Of a stretch of DNA of 64,000 nucleotides, positions 1-8,362 are shown piece after piece. Below the pieces are notes generated by a model. It was not told where the DNA came from and made no database searches. It saw only the letters and a list, made by a program, of their open reading frames with translations. The translations under genes and the position numbers were made by a program. Numbering within the stretch: the stretch's first letter is position 1; each line of letters begins with the position of its first letter. Origin of the DNA: Mucilaginibacter kameinonensis (GTDB lineage: Bacteria > Bacteroidota > Bacteroidia > Sphingobacteriales > Sphingobacteriaceae); assembly GCF_003675385.1 (NCBI RefSeq), contig NZ_RCWZ01000003.1:1150438-1214437 (forward strand), written 5' to 3'.

Positions 1-1030
1 GGGGATGGCTTAGTGTTTCAGCTGCTTCAAAACTGATGGTATTGGATAGTGAAGGGTTAATTTTGAGACAAAGCTCATTTACCTCCTTATGACTAAGCAA
101 TGGTACATTATTATGCTTGCTGCTATCGGGATGAAACCCCGTAAACCAGGTATTATTACCAGCCTGTAGCTCATGCCTGTAATTGATCCAGGTTGATGAA
201 CGCAGGGACAGTACAAGCTTTAACCACTCGTAATTTTTACATATACTCAGCCCATTTAAAAGGTAATTCAAAACAACCTGAAACTGATCGCTACCCGCAA
301 CATGTTCATCAAAACCGTCAATCACCAGGTAAAACTTACCTCCGTTACCCTGCCTTTTATTAACCAGCGCTTTCAATTGCTCATTGGTGCTGCAGCCTAA
401 AAGCGCTAAAACCCATTCAAACAAATTGCGCCTGCTTTGCAAAGCGTTTATAAGTGCGTTACTATTAATAAACAAAATAACGTCATTGCGTAAATTGGCT
501 GCGTTCAGCTCCAATCTATCTTCAACCCATTGGCATAATGCCATTGTTTTTCCATACCCGGCCGGGGCGCATAAAATTGCATTTGTAAAGGCCGAATGTA
601 TAAACTCGCTCAGGTGAGCGTTTACAAGTTCTCTTTTAATGACATAATGATAAGGGATCCCGGCCCGGTTCCTGGCGGCCTGCAAGGTTAAGTTGCTTAT
701 GCTTGCTGCTTTTTTTCGGATTTGGTTCCAGTTAAAATCATTGTTTGAGGGCTCAAGGTCATCCTGGATCTGAATCTCACAAAACTCCTTCCAACTATTA
801 TAATTACAGTATTTACAAAGTACATCAAGTGTAAACGACGATGGATTAAACCTGCTTAATGCAAAACCATAAATCCGCTTAAGGGTGGTTTCACTTATGC
901 AATGTTTAGTTTTACTTGTTACCAGCGCAGATATTACCCGGCAATCGGCCGGGCTGATGCTTTTGAATCCGGCAGCGGTGAGTATCTCCCTTTTTAACAA
1001 ATCATAATGAGCGTGGGAAATAACTGTCAT
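1..1030 (-). CDS. P-loop NTPase (STAND/NACHT-like), 3' end cut by window edge
   Basis: An open frame runs from an ATG at 1030 to the window edge, giving 343 residues with no stop. The N-terminal ~85 residues look like a small helical, possibly DNA-binding domain. A Walker A motif (APAGYGKT, ~155-162) and a Walker B motif (YLVIDGFDE, ~234) follow. This order fits signal-transducing NACHT/STAND ATPases, but the sensor end lies outside the window. Its upstream region carries phased ATGAAC boxes like those of the exopolysaccharide operons, so co-regulation is possible. No function beyond ATP binding can be assigned. Confidence 0.75.
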   Translation of the reverse strand, partial: MTVISHAHYDLLKREILTAAGFKSISPADCRVISALVTSKTKHCISETTLKRIYGFALSRFNPSSFTLDVLCKYCNYNSWKEFCEIQIQDDLEPSNNDFNWNQIRKKAASISNLTLQAARNRAGIPYHYVIKRELVNAHLSEFIHSAFTNAILCAPAGYGKTMALCQWVEDRLELNAANLRNDVILFINSNALINALQSRRNLFEWVLALLGCSTNEQLKALVNKRQGNGGKFYLVIDGFDEHVAGSDQFQVVLNYLLNGLSICKNYEWLKLVLSLRSSTWINYRHELQAGNNTWFTGFHPDSSKHNNVPLLSHKEVNELCLKINPSLSNTISFEAAETLSHP

Positions 1031-1366
1031 ATACACTTTACTTTTTAAAACAAACTAAAAACGGAAATTATTAATTGATATCAGGACGTAAGCTGTAGAA
1101 AATACGGCTCAATTATTAACTAATAATTTAGTAAATTATTTAAAAATTCCATGATAGTAATAATAATATCAGCGAAACTTTATACAATATTACGTAAATG
1201 CCTTTATTAAGTTTACTTAAAACAGCTTATAATATTCCAGTTAGTTTTAAAACAAAAAATGAACAAGAATGAACAATATTGCATAAAATGAACATCCTGA
1301 CCAGGAGATATAACTATTGGTTAAACAAACACTCATTATCTTATCTAAAACTGAGAGAGCCGGAAC
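1031..1366. promoter_or_regulatory. AT-rich intergenic region with three phased ATGAAC boxes
   Basis: No gene is seen here. ATGAAC occurs at 1259-1264, 1269-1274 and 1288-1293, with start spacing of 10 and 19 bp, close to one and two helical turns. A TTAGTTTTAAAA motif precedes the boxes at 1241. Both elements recur upstream of the glycosyltransferase gene near 4.9 kb, and the boxes alone recur upstream of wzc. Relative to the minus-strand NTPase gene the boxes lie about 230 bp upstream. A shared regulator site is inferred. Confidence 0.45.
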
Positions 1367-1891
1367 TTAGTAGTGGGCGGTTTCGGTATACATATTAGTC
1401 AGTTGAGAGGCAAGCGTACTATCAACATTAACAAAATCTTCTCTTAATAAAAATGAAAGCTTTTCGTTTTGCAATTTGATAGCGAGCATTTTTAATATGT
1501 GCACAGAAGCACCTTCAAGACATTCAATAAAGCTCAGATATGAGAGGATCATGATAAGCCCAAGATCCGGGTCGGTCATGTTCCACTGAAAATTAGTAAA
1601 GGATTTTTCTAAAAAACTAACCAGGTTACTAACGGTATCAAATGAATATTGGGTTTTAAATAAACTATAGATCTGATCCATTTTGTATACCTGCACCTCG
1701 GCACGCTCAATGGTTTCATTTATGGTGCCTTTTATACTTCTAAAACAATCGGCATCCGCTATATCCGGCAGGCGTTCAATGATATGCGCTTTAGCGCAAT
1801 AAAGCCGGTTAAGATGCTCCATAAAAAATGATTGCAGCTTTTCAGCGCCAGAGTTTAAGGGTGCAAATACTTTACCTGATTCGTTTTCCAT
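1367..1891 (-). CDS. DUF892 (YciE/YciF-like) ferritin-like protein
   Basis: The 174-residue all-helical protein has the DUF892 pattern: an N-terminal helix with a hydrophobic face (LQSFFMEHLNRLYCAK), then an acidic-basic helix with the ETIERAEVQVYKMDQIY pattern typical of the second helix. The family folds as a ferritin-like four-helix bundle and is linked to stress responses; its activity is not established. The sequence is divergent, so metal ligands cannot be assigned with confidence. It is preceded by an ATG and a short leader containing a single GTTCAT box at 1972. Confidence 0.6.
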   Translation of the reverse strand: MENESGKVFAPLNSGAEKLQSFFMEHLNRLYCAKAHIIERLPDIADADCFRSIKGTINETIERAEVQVYKMDQIYSLFKTQYSFDTVSNLVSFLEKSFTNFQWNMTDPDLGLIMILSYLSFIECLEGASVHILKMLAIKLQNEKLSFLLREDFVNVDSTLASQLTNMYTETAHY

Positions 1892-2055
1892 TAAAAGGGG
1901 TATTGGTTAACTAACATATACCATTACTAAAATTATTAAGGAAGCTACGTATTGTATGCCAGGCAGGTTTTGTTCATTTCCCATCAGCTTATTATATAGT
2001 AGTCCTTAAGTTTAATAGTACCTCAACAGTACTGATAAAATCTATCAATTCGTAT

Positions 2056-2667
2056 TCAAATAAAACGGTGCTCCAATTGTAAATTAATTTTCCTGATTAC
2101 CATATCAAGTTCATCGGCACTTAATTTCAACATGTTTATCGATTCTGCAAGCTCACATTCGTCTTGTTCGCAGGCCTCAAGCGCATAAATAATCCCCAGT
2201 ATGTTTGCCAGTGGCTTCCTGATCATGTGCGAATTGATAAATGCCAGGTTTTCAACCTCGGTAAAATGCCCGTTAAACATATCAACTCCCCGGCATTTTT
2301 CAGCAATACCGTTTACCATGATCATGCCACAACAGCAATTGCAAAACTTTACGCTATATGAGGTTACATTAACATAAACAGGTGTGCCATCTTTTTTAAG
2401 ATGGGTAAGTTGTTTTTTTACTGCTTGATTATGTTCTAACTTTTTTAAAAGCGTATTAAAACTTTCATTTTCTTCGGGCAGGTTAAGCAGGGAGATGGTG
2501 TTTTTTAAAAACTCCTCCCGCTCATAACCGTACTGGCTCACCGCCGCGTCGTTCACAGCAATAACCCTTAATGTATTGGTTTCAACTATCCATGCGGGGA
2601 GCGGATTTTGGTAAAACAATACGTTAAACGCGCTATCTTTTTCACTTATGGTAACAGAAGTTTCCAT
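2056..2667 (-). CDS. PAS domain protein with a HisKA-like helix but no ATPase domain
   Basis: This 203-residue protein starts with a PAS domain (residues ~10-120), including the YGYEREEFLKNTI stretch typical of PAS folds and a Cys cluster (CNCCC, ~109-113). A dimerisation/phosphotransfer-like segment follows, with SHMIRKPLANILG at ~146, so His147 sits where the phospho-accepting His of Bacteroidota sensor kinases lies. The protein ends about 55 residues later, with no HATPase_c domain. It could accept phosphate from another kinase, act as a dominant inhibitor, or be a truncated kinase. It lies just beyond the exopolysaccharide export gene, so a role in that locus is possible but unproven. Confidence 0.65.
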   Translation of the reverse strand: METSVTISEKDSAFNVLFYQNPLPAWIVETNTLRVIAVNDAAVSQYGYEREEFLKNTISLLNLPEENESFNTLLKKLEHNQAVKKQLTHLKKDGTPVYVNVTSYSVKFCNCCCGMIMVNGIAEKCRGVDMFNGHFTEVENLAFINSHMIRKPLANILGIIYALEACEQDECELAESINMLKLSADELDMVIRKINLQLEHRFI

Positions 2668-2797
2668 TATAAACTGGTCAGCAAGCCGCTAAAAGCGCTG
2701 CTTTTTTTTCAAAAATTCAATATTTAGGTTTCACTATTGTAAGATATACAATAACCCTGTGTTTTTTAGCAGTTCATTTTATTCAATTACCATGTAC

Positions 2798-2834
2798 AAA
2801 AAACGCCCCGGCTTTTATGCCGGGGCGTTAATCA
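2798..2834 (-). terminator. Rho-independent terminator of the wza-type gene
   Basis: An 11-bp perfect stem (AACGCCCCGGC 2802-2812 with GCCGGGGCGTT 2819-2829) has a 6-nt loop. Read on the minus strand it is followed by a run of T. It lies 27 bp beyond the stop of the export lipoprotein gene. Confidence 0.9.
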
Positions 2835-2855
2835 TTTTAAGCGTAATAATAGTTT

Positions 2856-3662
2856 TTACTTTATTGTTGTTATGATAAGCGCCGAGTTAAGCAGAAGCAA
2901 TATAGGTTGTATTAAGGTTGAAAAATTTTGCAGTTTTTCGTTACGTAACGATTTCTTGTTTTGCTCGATGTAAACCACATCATTGTTTTGCATAATCATA
3001 GCCGGACTTGTTAACGAAGCCACATCGCTTAAGTCAAGCTCTATGATTTGCGGGTTTACAATACCGCCACGAACAACTTTAACATGTTTCTCGTTTCCTT
3101 TGTCGGTAATACCACCGGCCTCGCCAAGCATATCTATTAAACTGGCATTATCCTTTATTAATTGGTAATTACCGGGGCGCCTTACCTCGCCAAGCACTGT
3201 CACCTTAAGGTTAATGATCTTTACATCGATAATGGGATTTTTGATAAGATCTTTGCCATACAGGTCCTGGATTTTATTGGCAGCTTCCAGCCTTGATAAG
3301 CCATCAACCTTTACCCGGCCAATTACAGGTAACGCAACGGTTCCGTCTTCTGCTACCTCATAGCTTTGGCCGGCGGCAGCCGCCCCTCCTCCCGACGATG
3401 AAGCCCCGGTGCCCGCACCGGCACCTGCAGGGACGTCATCAACTATATATTTAATACTCTGCAGGTTTCGCACCTGCAAAATATCCTGCGGCTTTATTTT
3501 ATAAACCTGAACATTTCCTGTGAAGCCCGTTATGGGAGAGTTTGCATCTTTTCGTTCAAGGAAAGCCTGATTCTGTTTATAAGAACAGGAGCTGCAGAAA
3601 CTTAGCAGCAAAAATGCCATTAAAACCAATTTTAATGGCAGGGGGGAATTACATTTGATCAT
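2856..3662 (-). CDS. Polysaccharide export outer-membrane lipoprotein (Wza-like)
   Basis: A lipoprotein signal peptide with Cys residues after a hydrophobic stretch (~11-27) is followed by a Poly_export domain (VQVYKIKPQDILQV, ~51) and an SLBB domain (VTVLGEVRRPGNYQL, ~155). A C-terminal hydrophobic helix spans ~245-265. The family forms the outer-membrane channel for Wzx/Wzy polymers. Residues 78-98 form a Gly/Ala/Ser tract that interrupts the Poly_export domain, which is unusual. It is 28 bp downstream of the DUF1972 glycosyltransferase gene, and the two probably share a transcript. The partner kinase Wzc lies 10 kb upstream. Confidence 0.9.
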   Translation of the reverse strand: MIKCNSPLPLKLVLMAFLLLSFCSSCSYKQNQAFLERKDANSPITGFTGNVQVYKIKPQDILQVRNLQSIKYIVDDVPAGAGAGTGASSSGGGAAAAGQSYEVAEDGTVALPVIGRVKVDGLSRLEAANKIQDLYGKDLIKNPIIDVKIINLKVTVLGEVRRPGNYQLIKDNASLIDMLGEAGGITDKGNEKHVKVVRGGIVNPQIIELDLSDVASLTSPAMIMQNNDVVYIEQNKKSLRNEKLQNFSTLIQPILLLLNSALIITTIK

Positions 3663-3690
3663 CTTTATGGGGGGAAAATTAATTTGTTGT

Positions 3691-4851
3691 TTAAGCGTTT
3701 TCGAGATATAGTGCTACTTCTACATTTCCTGGTAGTGCAGGCTGAGTTTTAACGGCACGTGGTTTAATGCTTTCAAAATGGCTGGCATACTGGTTCACGA
3801 TATTTTCGCAGGTATAAACCGTTTTGATTTTATCCGTGTTATTTGCCAAAAAATGCGCGTAAGCATCGTCACTCTTGTTTGCAGCCCGCAAATGTTCGGC
3901 TACATCCATAGCTGTGCTAAAGTAAAAGGCATCGTCACCCAATACCGCCCGGTTAAATTTATTATCGTGCGAACATATCAGGCTGTTTGAGCCCATTGCC
4001 TCAAGCAAAGAAGGATTTGTACCGCCAACCGTATGCCCATGGAAGTACAGATTTGAATAGTAGCGGAGATTATTCAGTTTCGCCATATCATAAATCCCGC
4101 CTACAAATTTTATTTTATGATAAGGCGCGAATTTCAGCTTCAGGTATTCGCCAAAATCATTGGTAGTATTGCCTACTACCAGGAAAGGCCGCTCCTTATT
4201 GGCCCTTACAACACCATCCAGTATCGTTTCTATGCTATTTTCGGGTTCCATCCTTGCAATCAGCATATCGTAATCATGAACTTTAACGCCATAATCATCC
4301 AAAACTGCCGGATCAGGTTTTTCGAACAGCTCGGCTCCGTAAGGTATAAAAGTGGCTTCCTTCTTGTACTTATTTCCTAAATAGCGTTGTATCTCGGTTG
4401 AGTCGGCAATAAGGTGATCACTGTATTTTACAGCTAATTTTTCTGCAAACTGCAAAAAGCGCTGTACCGGCTTTGAATATTTAGCCCGTTTCCATTCAAG
4501 GCCATCCATGTTGGTGGTAACAACCGTATTACGCGGAAAAAACCATGACCAAACCGAACTGCTGGTATATCCTAACTGTAGTATAATATCAAAATTGCCA
4601 CGGCGCAGATCCCTGATACAGTTGAGATCGTAAAAAAACTGGCCAATGGTACCCAATTTACATTCGGGATCATAACAATGCCTTATTTCAACGCCATTCC
4701 ATTGTTTTTGCTGATAGGGATGATTATGCGAGTTATAAACCACAACTTCATACCCTTTTTTTACTAAGCCAACCGATAAATATTCGGCACATTGTTCAAA
4801 ACCACCATAGTGATTGGGAATTCCTCTGGTTCCGATAATAGCAATACGCAT
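3691..4851 (-). CDS. DUF1972-type family 4 glycosyltransferase
   Basis: The N-terminus (RIAIIGTRGIPNHYGGFEQ) is the hallmark of the DUF1972 domain found in rhamnosyl- and related exopolysaccharide glycosyltransferases. The C-terminal half has the GT-B donor-binding region, with HGHTVGGTNPSLLEAMG near residue 275, including the acidic residue used for the nucleotide sugar. The 386-residue length is normal. The donor and acceptor sugars cannot be read from the sequence. It is the first gene of a two-gene unit with the Wza-like lipoprotein; its promoter region (4852-5231) carries phased ATGAAC boxes. Confidence 0.85.
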   Translation of the reverse strand: MRIAIIGTRGIPNHYGGFEQCAEYLSVGLVKKGYEVVVYNSHNHPYQQKQWNGVEIRHCYDPECKLGTIGQFFYDLNCIRDLRRGNFDIILQLGYTSSSVWSWFFPRNTVVTTNMDGLEWKRAKYSKPVQRFLQFAEKLAVKYSDHLIADSTEIQRYLGNKYKKEATFIPYGAELFEKPDPAVLDDYGVKVHDYDMLIARMEPENSIETILDGVVRANKERPFLVVGNTTNDFGEYLKLKFAPYHKIKFVGGIYDMAKLNNLRYYSNLYFHGHTVGGTNPSLLEAMGSNSLICSHDNKFNRAVLGDDAFYFSTAMDVAEHLRAANKSDDAYAHFLANNTDKIKTVYTCENIVNQYASHFESIKPRAVKTQPALPGNVEVALYLENA

Positions 4852-5231
4852 AAGCCAAAATTTTGATATTATATTAATATTAATTAAAAAAATACATTAG
4901 CTTTAATAACCACTCAGGGTTTAGTTTTAAAAACTAACGAATGACTAATATTACGCACAAAAACGCAATTTTGACGCTTTTTAAGGGGATATGAATAGAA
5001 TGAACAGAGCGAACAGACATGAACAAAAGAAACAAAAACAAAATAATAATTTCGCAATAATAGTATTATAAAACTATTATTTACCAGACATTTTACTTAT
5101 CTTTAGTCCGCTCCAAAGCTGAAACGTAAGCTGAAATTTTTAACGGCGCGGGGGTAACGACTTACAGATTGGGGAGTTTATTAGATTATTTATATTTAAA
5201 CATATTTTTAGCCATTTAACCTTAATAATAA
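4852..5231. promoter_or_regulatory. Divergent control region with phased ATGAAC boxes and inverted repeats
   Basis: This 380-bp region separates the minus-strand glycosyltransferase gene from a plus-strand acyltransferase gene. ATGAAT 4991, ATGAAC 5000, GCGAAC 5009 and ATGAAC 5019 are spaced 9-10 bp apart. TTAGTTTTAAAAACTAA (4921-4937) is a 17-bp palindrome. AATAATAGT (5056-5064) pairs perfectly with ACTATTATT (5073-5081). No open frame of note is present. These look like binding sites for one or more exopolysaccharide regulators. Confidence 0.5.
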
Positions 5232-5897
5232 ATGAGCAAAACACTAAAACTGCTTTCGCGCATCAACCTGAAAACCATTGTTTTTAATTTCAAATACTTC
5301 CCGTTTAAAACAGCGATAAAACTGCCTGTTTTAATTTCAAACAACATTTACCTTCACGAAACCAAAGGAAAGATTACCATAAATGGCCCCATCAAAACAG
5401 CGTTGATACAAATTGGTTATGGCAAAGTGGGCATCTCTGATTTTAAAAGGGCCCGGGGTGTTTGGCAGGTGTTTGGCGAAGTTGTTTTTAACGGGCGCGC
5501 CTTTATTATGCACGGCTGCAAAATAAACGTTGGCGAAAATGGTCAGCTCATTTTTGGCGAGAACTTTAACATGAGTACCGAATGTGCCCTGGTTGCTGAA
5601 AAGAAAATCACTATTGGCAACAACAGCGGTATAAGCTGGGAAAGCCTGGTGATGGACACGGATTTTCATCATATTTTTGATGAAAATGGCCAGGTTTTTA
5701 ATCACCCCAAGGAGGTTGTTATTGGCGACAATGTTTGGGTAGGCTGCCGTTGTACTATTTTAAAAGGGGCCAACCTGCCTAATGGAAGTATTATAGCGGC
5801 AGGATCATTAGTAACTAAAAAGCTGGTTGGCGAGAAAAGTATTTTTGGAGGCAACCCGATGCGTGTGCTTAAAGAAAATATAACCTGGAAATATTAA
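5232..5897 (+). CDS. Hexapeptide-repeat (LbH) acyltransferase, plus strand
   Basis: The C-terminal half has left-handed beta-helix hexad repeats (VGENGQLIFGENFN, then ITIGNNSGI and VVIGDNVWVG), with the DTDFHH His motif near residue 140 that supplies the catalytic His in acetyltransferases of this type. The C-terminal GNPMRVLKE segment is standard. It is the only exopolysaccharide-locus gene on the plus strand and converges with the next acyltransferase gene, leaving 3 bp between their stops. It probably decorates a sugar or repeat unit with an acetyl or similar group. Substrate unknown. Confidence 0.85.
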   Translation: MSKTLKLLSRINLKTIVFNFKYFPFKTAIKLPVLISNNIYLHETKGKITINGPIKTALIQIGYGKVGISDFKRARGVWQVFGEVVFNGRAFIMHGCKINVGENGQLIFGENFNMSTECALVAEKKITIGNNSGISWESLVMDTDFHHIFDENGQVFNHPKEVVIGDNVWVGCRCTILKGANLPNGSIIAAGSLVTKKLVGEKSIFGGNPMRVLKENITWKY

Positions 5898-5900
5898 ACC

Positions 5901-6503
5901 TCAGATAATTGGCAAAATGGCGTTGCCCAAATCGTAATTAAGATTCTTGTTTCGGTTAGCTATAACTTTGGCCGGTACACCACCAACTACGGTATAGGGT
6001 GCAACATCGCGGGTAACAACCGCGCCGGCGGCAACTACAGCTCCTTCGCCAATGGTAACGCCGGGTAAAATTATTGCCCGCGAGCAGATCCAGGCATAAT
6101 TACCAATAGAAACAGGTGCGCCGGTTTGACCAAAGCCGCTATCATTATAATCGTGATGTAAGGTCCAGATCATCACCTCATTACTTAAGTTAACATTATC
6201 ACCTATAGTTAAACCGCAGCGGGCATCAAGTAGCACACCATGACCAATAACCGAACTATTTCCAATAGTTAAAAAACGCGGCCTCCTTACTTCCAACCCT
6301 CGATAAACACCAGTACGCTTACCAATTTTTGCATTCAATAAACGTAGACCGCCAATCCGCAGGGTGTGAAAAGGCAAATAACCAATAAAGCCACAAATGA
6401 TATAAATAAGCGAACCCATTAATTTCTGAACAGGCGTTGCCACAGTAGCAACCGATACTTGATCTGTTGCTATTTTTAAAATATTTTGTTCAAACAAATT
6501 CAT
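5901..6503 (-). CDS. WcaF-like colanic-acid-type acetyltransferase
   Basis: The 200-residue hexapeptide-repeat protein has a single hydrophobic segment (~30-50, LIYIICGFIGYLPFHTL), then LbH repeats (LTIGNSSVIG, LTIGDNVNLS). TLHHDYND holds the catalytic His, and the VVGGVPAKVIANR C-terminus is typical. The arrangement matches WcaF-type acetyltransferases of capsule loci. It is the last gene of the long operon that starts with wzc and follows another acyltransferase by 18 bp. Confidence 0.85.
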   Translation of the reverse strand: MNLFEQNILKIATDQVSVATVATPVQKLMGSLIYIICGFIGYLPFHTLRIGGLRLLNAKIGKRTGVYRGLEVRRPRFLTIGNSSVIGHGVLLDARCGLTIGDNVNLSNEVMIWTLHHDYNDSGFGQTGAPVSIGNYAWICSRAIILPGVTIGEGAVVAAGAVVTRDVAPYTVVGGVPAKVIANRNKNLNYDLGNAILPII

Positions 6504-6521
6504 AACAATAAATTTTAATGA

Positions 6522-7238
6522 TTAAGCCACATTTCCAACACTAATGACTCTGCGATTTTTTAAAACCTTACCTGGCACACCAGCTACCACTGAATCGTTA
6601 GCTACTGAACGGGTTACTACACTACCAGCAGCTATTACACAACCATCACCTATAGTTACTCCTGCCAAAATGATAACACCTGCCCCAATCCAGCAATCGT
6701 TTTTAATAACTACGCCATTACGTGAAACCCCCTGATCTTTGATATTAGTATTAAGATCTGAAAAATTATGATTCTCGGAAAACACTTGTACCCCCGGTCC
6801 TATGATAACATTGTCTCCTATTTCAATACCGCCCTGCCCGCCAAGATAGGCGCCGCTATTTATACCTGTATTATTTCCTATGGTTATGCCTTTTCCTTTT
6901 TGAGAAATTATGCCTGTACCTACCAAAGTGCAATTACGCGCTATAGATACGTTGTCTTTTACCATAATGCCGTCGTAAGACATGGCGTTTATAAATACAT
7001 TATCTTCAATGATTAAATTCTTGCCCGCAGAAAAGAGATAGGCGTGCCTGATTTTTACATTTTTCCCTATAAACAACAGGCCTTCAACACGTTTCAAAAA
7101 CAAACGGGTCCACCCTCCCCTTACTATCTGCCCCAATCGACCAGACAGTATGATACCCAGGTCTACGATTGTGTACTTGCTTTCCCATTTATAATCAGGG
7201 TTGCGTTTGAGCTTCCGAATAATTTTCTCTACTAACAT
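6522..7238 (-). CDS. Hexapeptide-repeat acyltransferase
   Basis: LbH repeats run through most of the protein (VKIRHAYLFSAG, LIIEDNVFIN, ITIGNNTGIN, IEIGDNVIIG). SENHNF holds the active-site His, and VVAGVPGKVLKNR is the typical C-terminus. The start is taken as the ATG at 7238; a TTG at 7247 would add three residues. The gene overlaps the end of the upstream glycosyltransferase by 44 bp, indicating translational coupling. It probably acetylates a sugar in the repeat unit. Confidence 0.85.
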   Translation of the reverse strand: MLVEKIIRKLKRNPDYKWESKYTIVDLGIILSGRLGQIVRGGWTRLFLKRVEGLLFIGKNVKIRHAYLFSAGKNLIIEDNVFINAMSYDGIMVKDNVSIARNCTLVGTGIISQKGKGITIGNNTGINSGAYLGGQGGIEIGDNVIIGPGVQVFSENHNFSDLNTNIKDQGVSRNGVVIKNDCWIGAGVIILAGVTIGDGCVIAAGSVVTRSVANDSVVAGVPGKVLKNRRVISVGNVA

Positions 7239-8361
7239 ACGCTTCAATAATTAAGGTTAATATTTCTTGTGATGCTTTATTCCATGAAAACTTGCGTGAT
7301 TGGGTAATGCCGAGATTTACTTTTTCATCATATAAATCTTTGCTATTTAAAAATGAACCAATCGCCGCGGCGATTGCTCCCTCATCGTCGGGATCGGCAT
7401 AAAGGGCAGCCTGCCCGCAAATCTCGGGCATAGCAGTGCGGTTTGAAACTACTACGGGCACCCCGCATTGCATGGCTTCCAACGGAGGCAAGCCAAAGCC
7501 CTCTGCATATGACGGAAAACAGAATATCCTTGCCCGTGCGTAAAGCAAATGCAAATCGGTTTCGGGTATATGACCAGTGAAAACTACATGATCCTCAAGT
7601 TGCCTCAGGGCTATATAGTCATCAAGTTCGGGGTAATTACCACGTTCTCCGGCTATAATTAATTTAAGATCGCTCTTTGGCAAATGGGCTAATGCCCTTA
7701 CCAAACCAATAAGATTTTTGCGGATATTTACCCTGCCAACATAAAGTAAATAGGCTTGAGGTAAATTGTATTTCTGCTCCAATGCAATAATATCATCTTC
7801 GCTATAGGTATGTAGTGGCTTAAAAGCTCCGTTAATGCCATGATAAACAACGTTGATACCCAGCGGCGCATCCAAGCCATGTTTATGCATGCGCTCTTTC
7901 TCGCAATTAGATATCGTGATGATTTGATCAACATTAGCAGCAAAGCGGACCATCTGCTTAAAATACCCCACCTCGGCTTTGGTGTAGTATTGCGGATAGT
8001 CGAGGAACAGCACATCGTGGATGTAAACTATCTTTAACGCCCGTGCCGGCCATGCACTGCCAAAATTTTGAAACAATACTACATCTATATCATACAACAA
8101 TGTCATGAAAGGCAGCAGGAACAAGTTTGATAACAAGTTGGGGATACCAGGTAGAAAAATGAGCCTTACACGCTCCGGAAAATGCGCTTTAGCCTTTTTC
8201 TTGTTTTTACTTACCAGGAAAAGACATAATTCAACCCTGTCATCGCCTGCTTTAATAATTTCGTCTACCAGATTTTTAACCACCATGTGACCGCTCGGTG
8301 GCCCGTCAAAATACCACTTTGCGTCTATACCAACCCGTATCTTCAAATCCTGGTTACTCAT
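7195..8361 (-). CDS. Family 4 glycosyltransferase
   Basis: The GT-B fold is visible. An N-terminal half with the GPPSGH glycine loop is followed by the Glycos_transf_1 domain from about residue 190 (LLYVGRVNIRKNLIGLV). The SYAEGFGLPPLEAMQCGVPVV motif region near 285-305 contains the EGFGLPPLE signature. The length is normal at 388 residues from the ATG at 8361; a TTG at 8373 would overlap the upstream stop. It is in the exopolysaccharide operon, overlapped by the next acyltransferase. Donor sugar unknown. Confidence 0.88.
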   Translation of the reverse strand: MSNQDLKIRVGIDAKWYFDGPPSGHMVVKNLVDEIIKAGDDRVELCLFLVSKNKKKAKAHFPERVRLIFLPGIPNLLSNLFLLPFMTLLYDIDVVLFQNFGSAWPARALKIVYIHDVLFLDYPQYYTKAEVGYFKQMVRFAANVDQIITISNCEKERMHKHGLDAPLGINVVYHGINGAFKPLHTYSEDDIIALEQKYNLPQAYLLYVGRVNIRKNLIGLVRALAHLPKSDLKLIIAGERGNYPELDDYIALRQLEDHVVFTGHIPETDLHLLYARARIFCFPSYAEGFGLPPLEAMQCGVPVVVSNRTAMPEICGQAALYADPDDEGAIAAAIGSFLNSKDLYDEKVNLGITQSRKFSWNKASQEILTLIIEAYVSRENYSEAQTQP

Positions 8362-8362
8362 A

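Noticed and set aside
7195..7247. Overlap of glycosyltransferase and acyltransferase genes as a frameshift fusion
   Set aside because: Both proteins have complete ends and starts of normal family length; overlap fits translational coupling.
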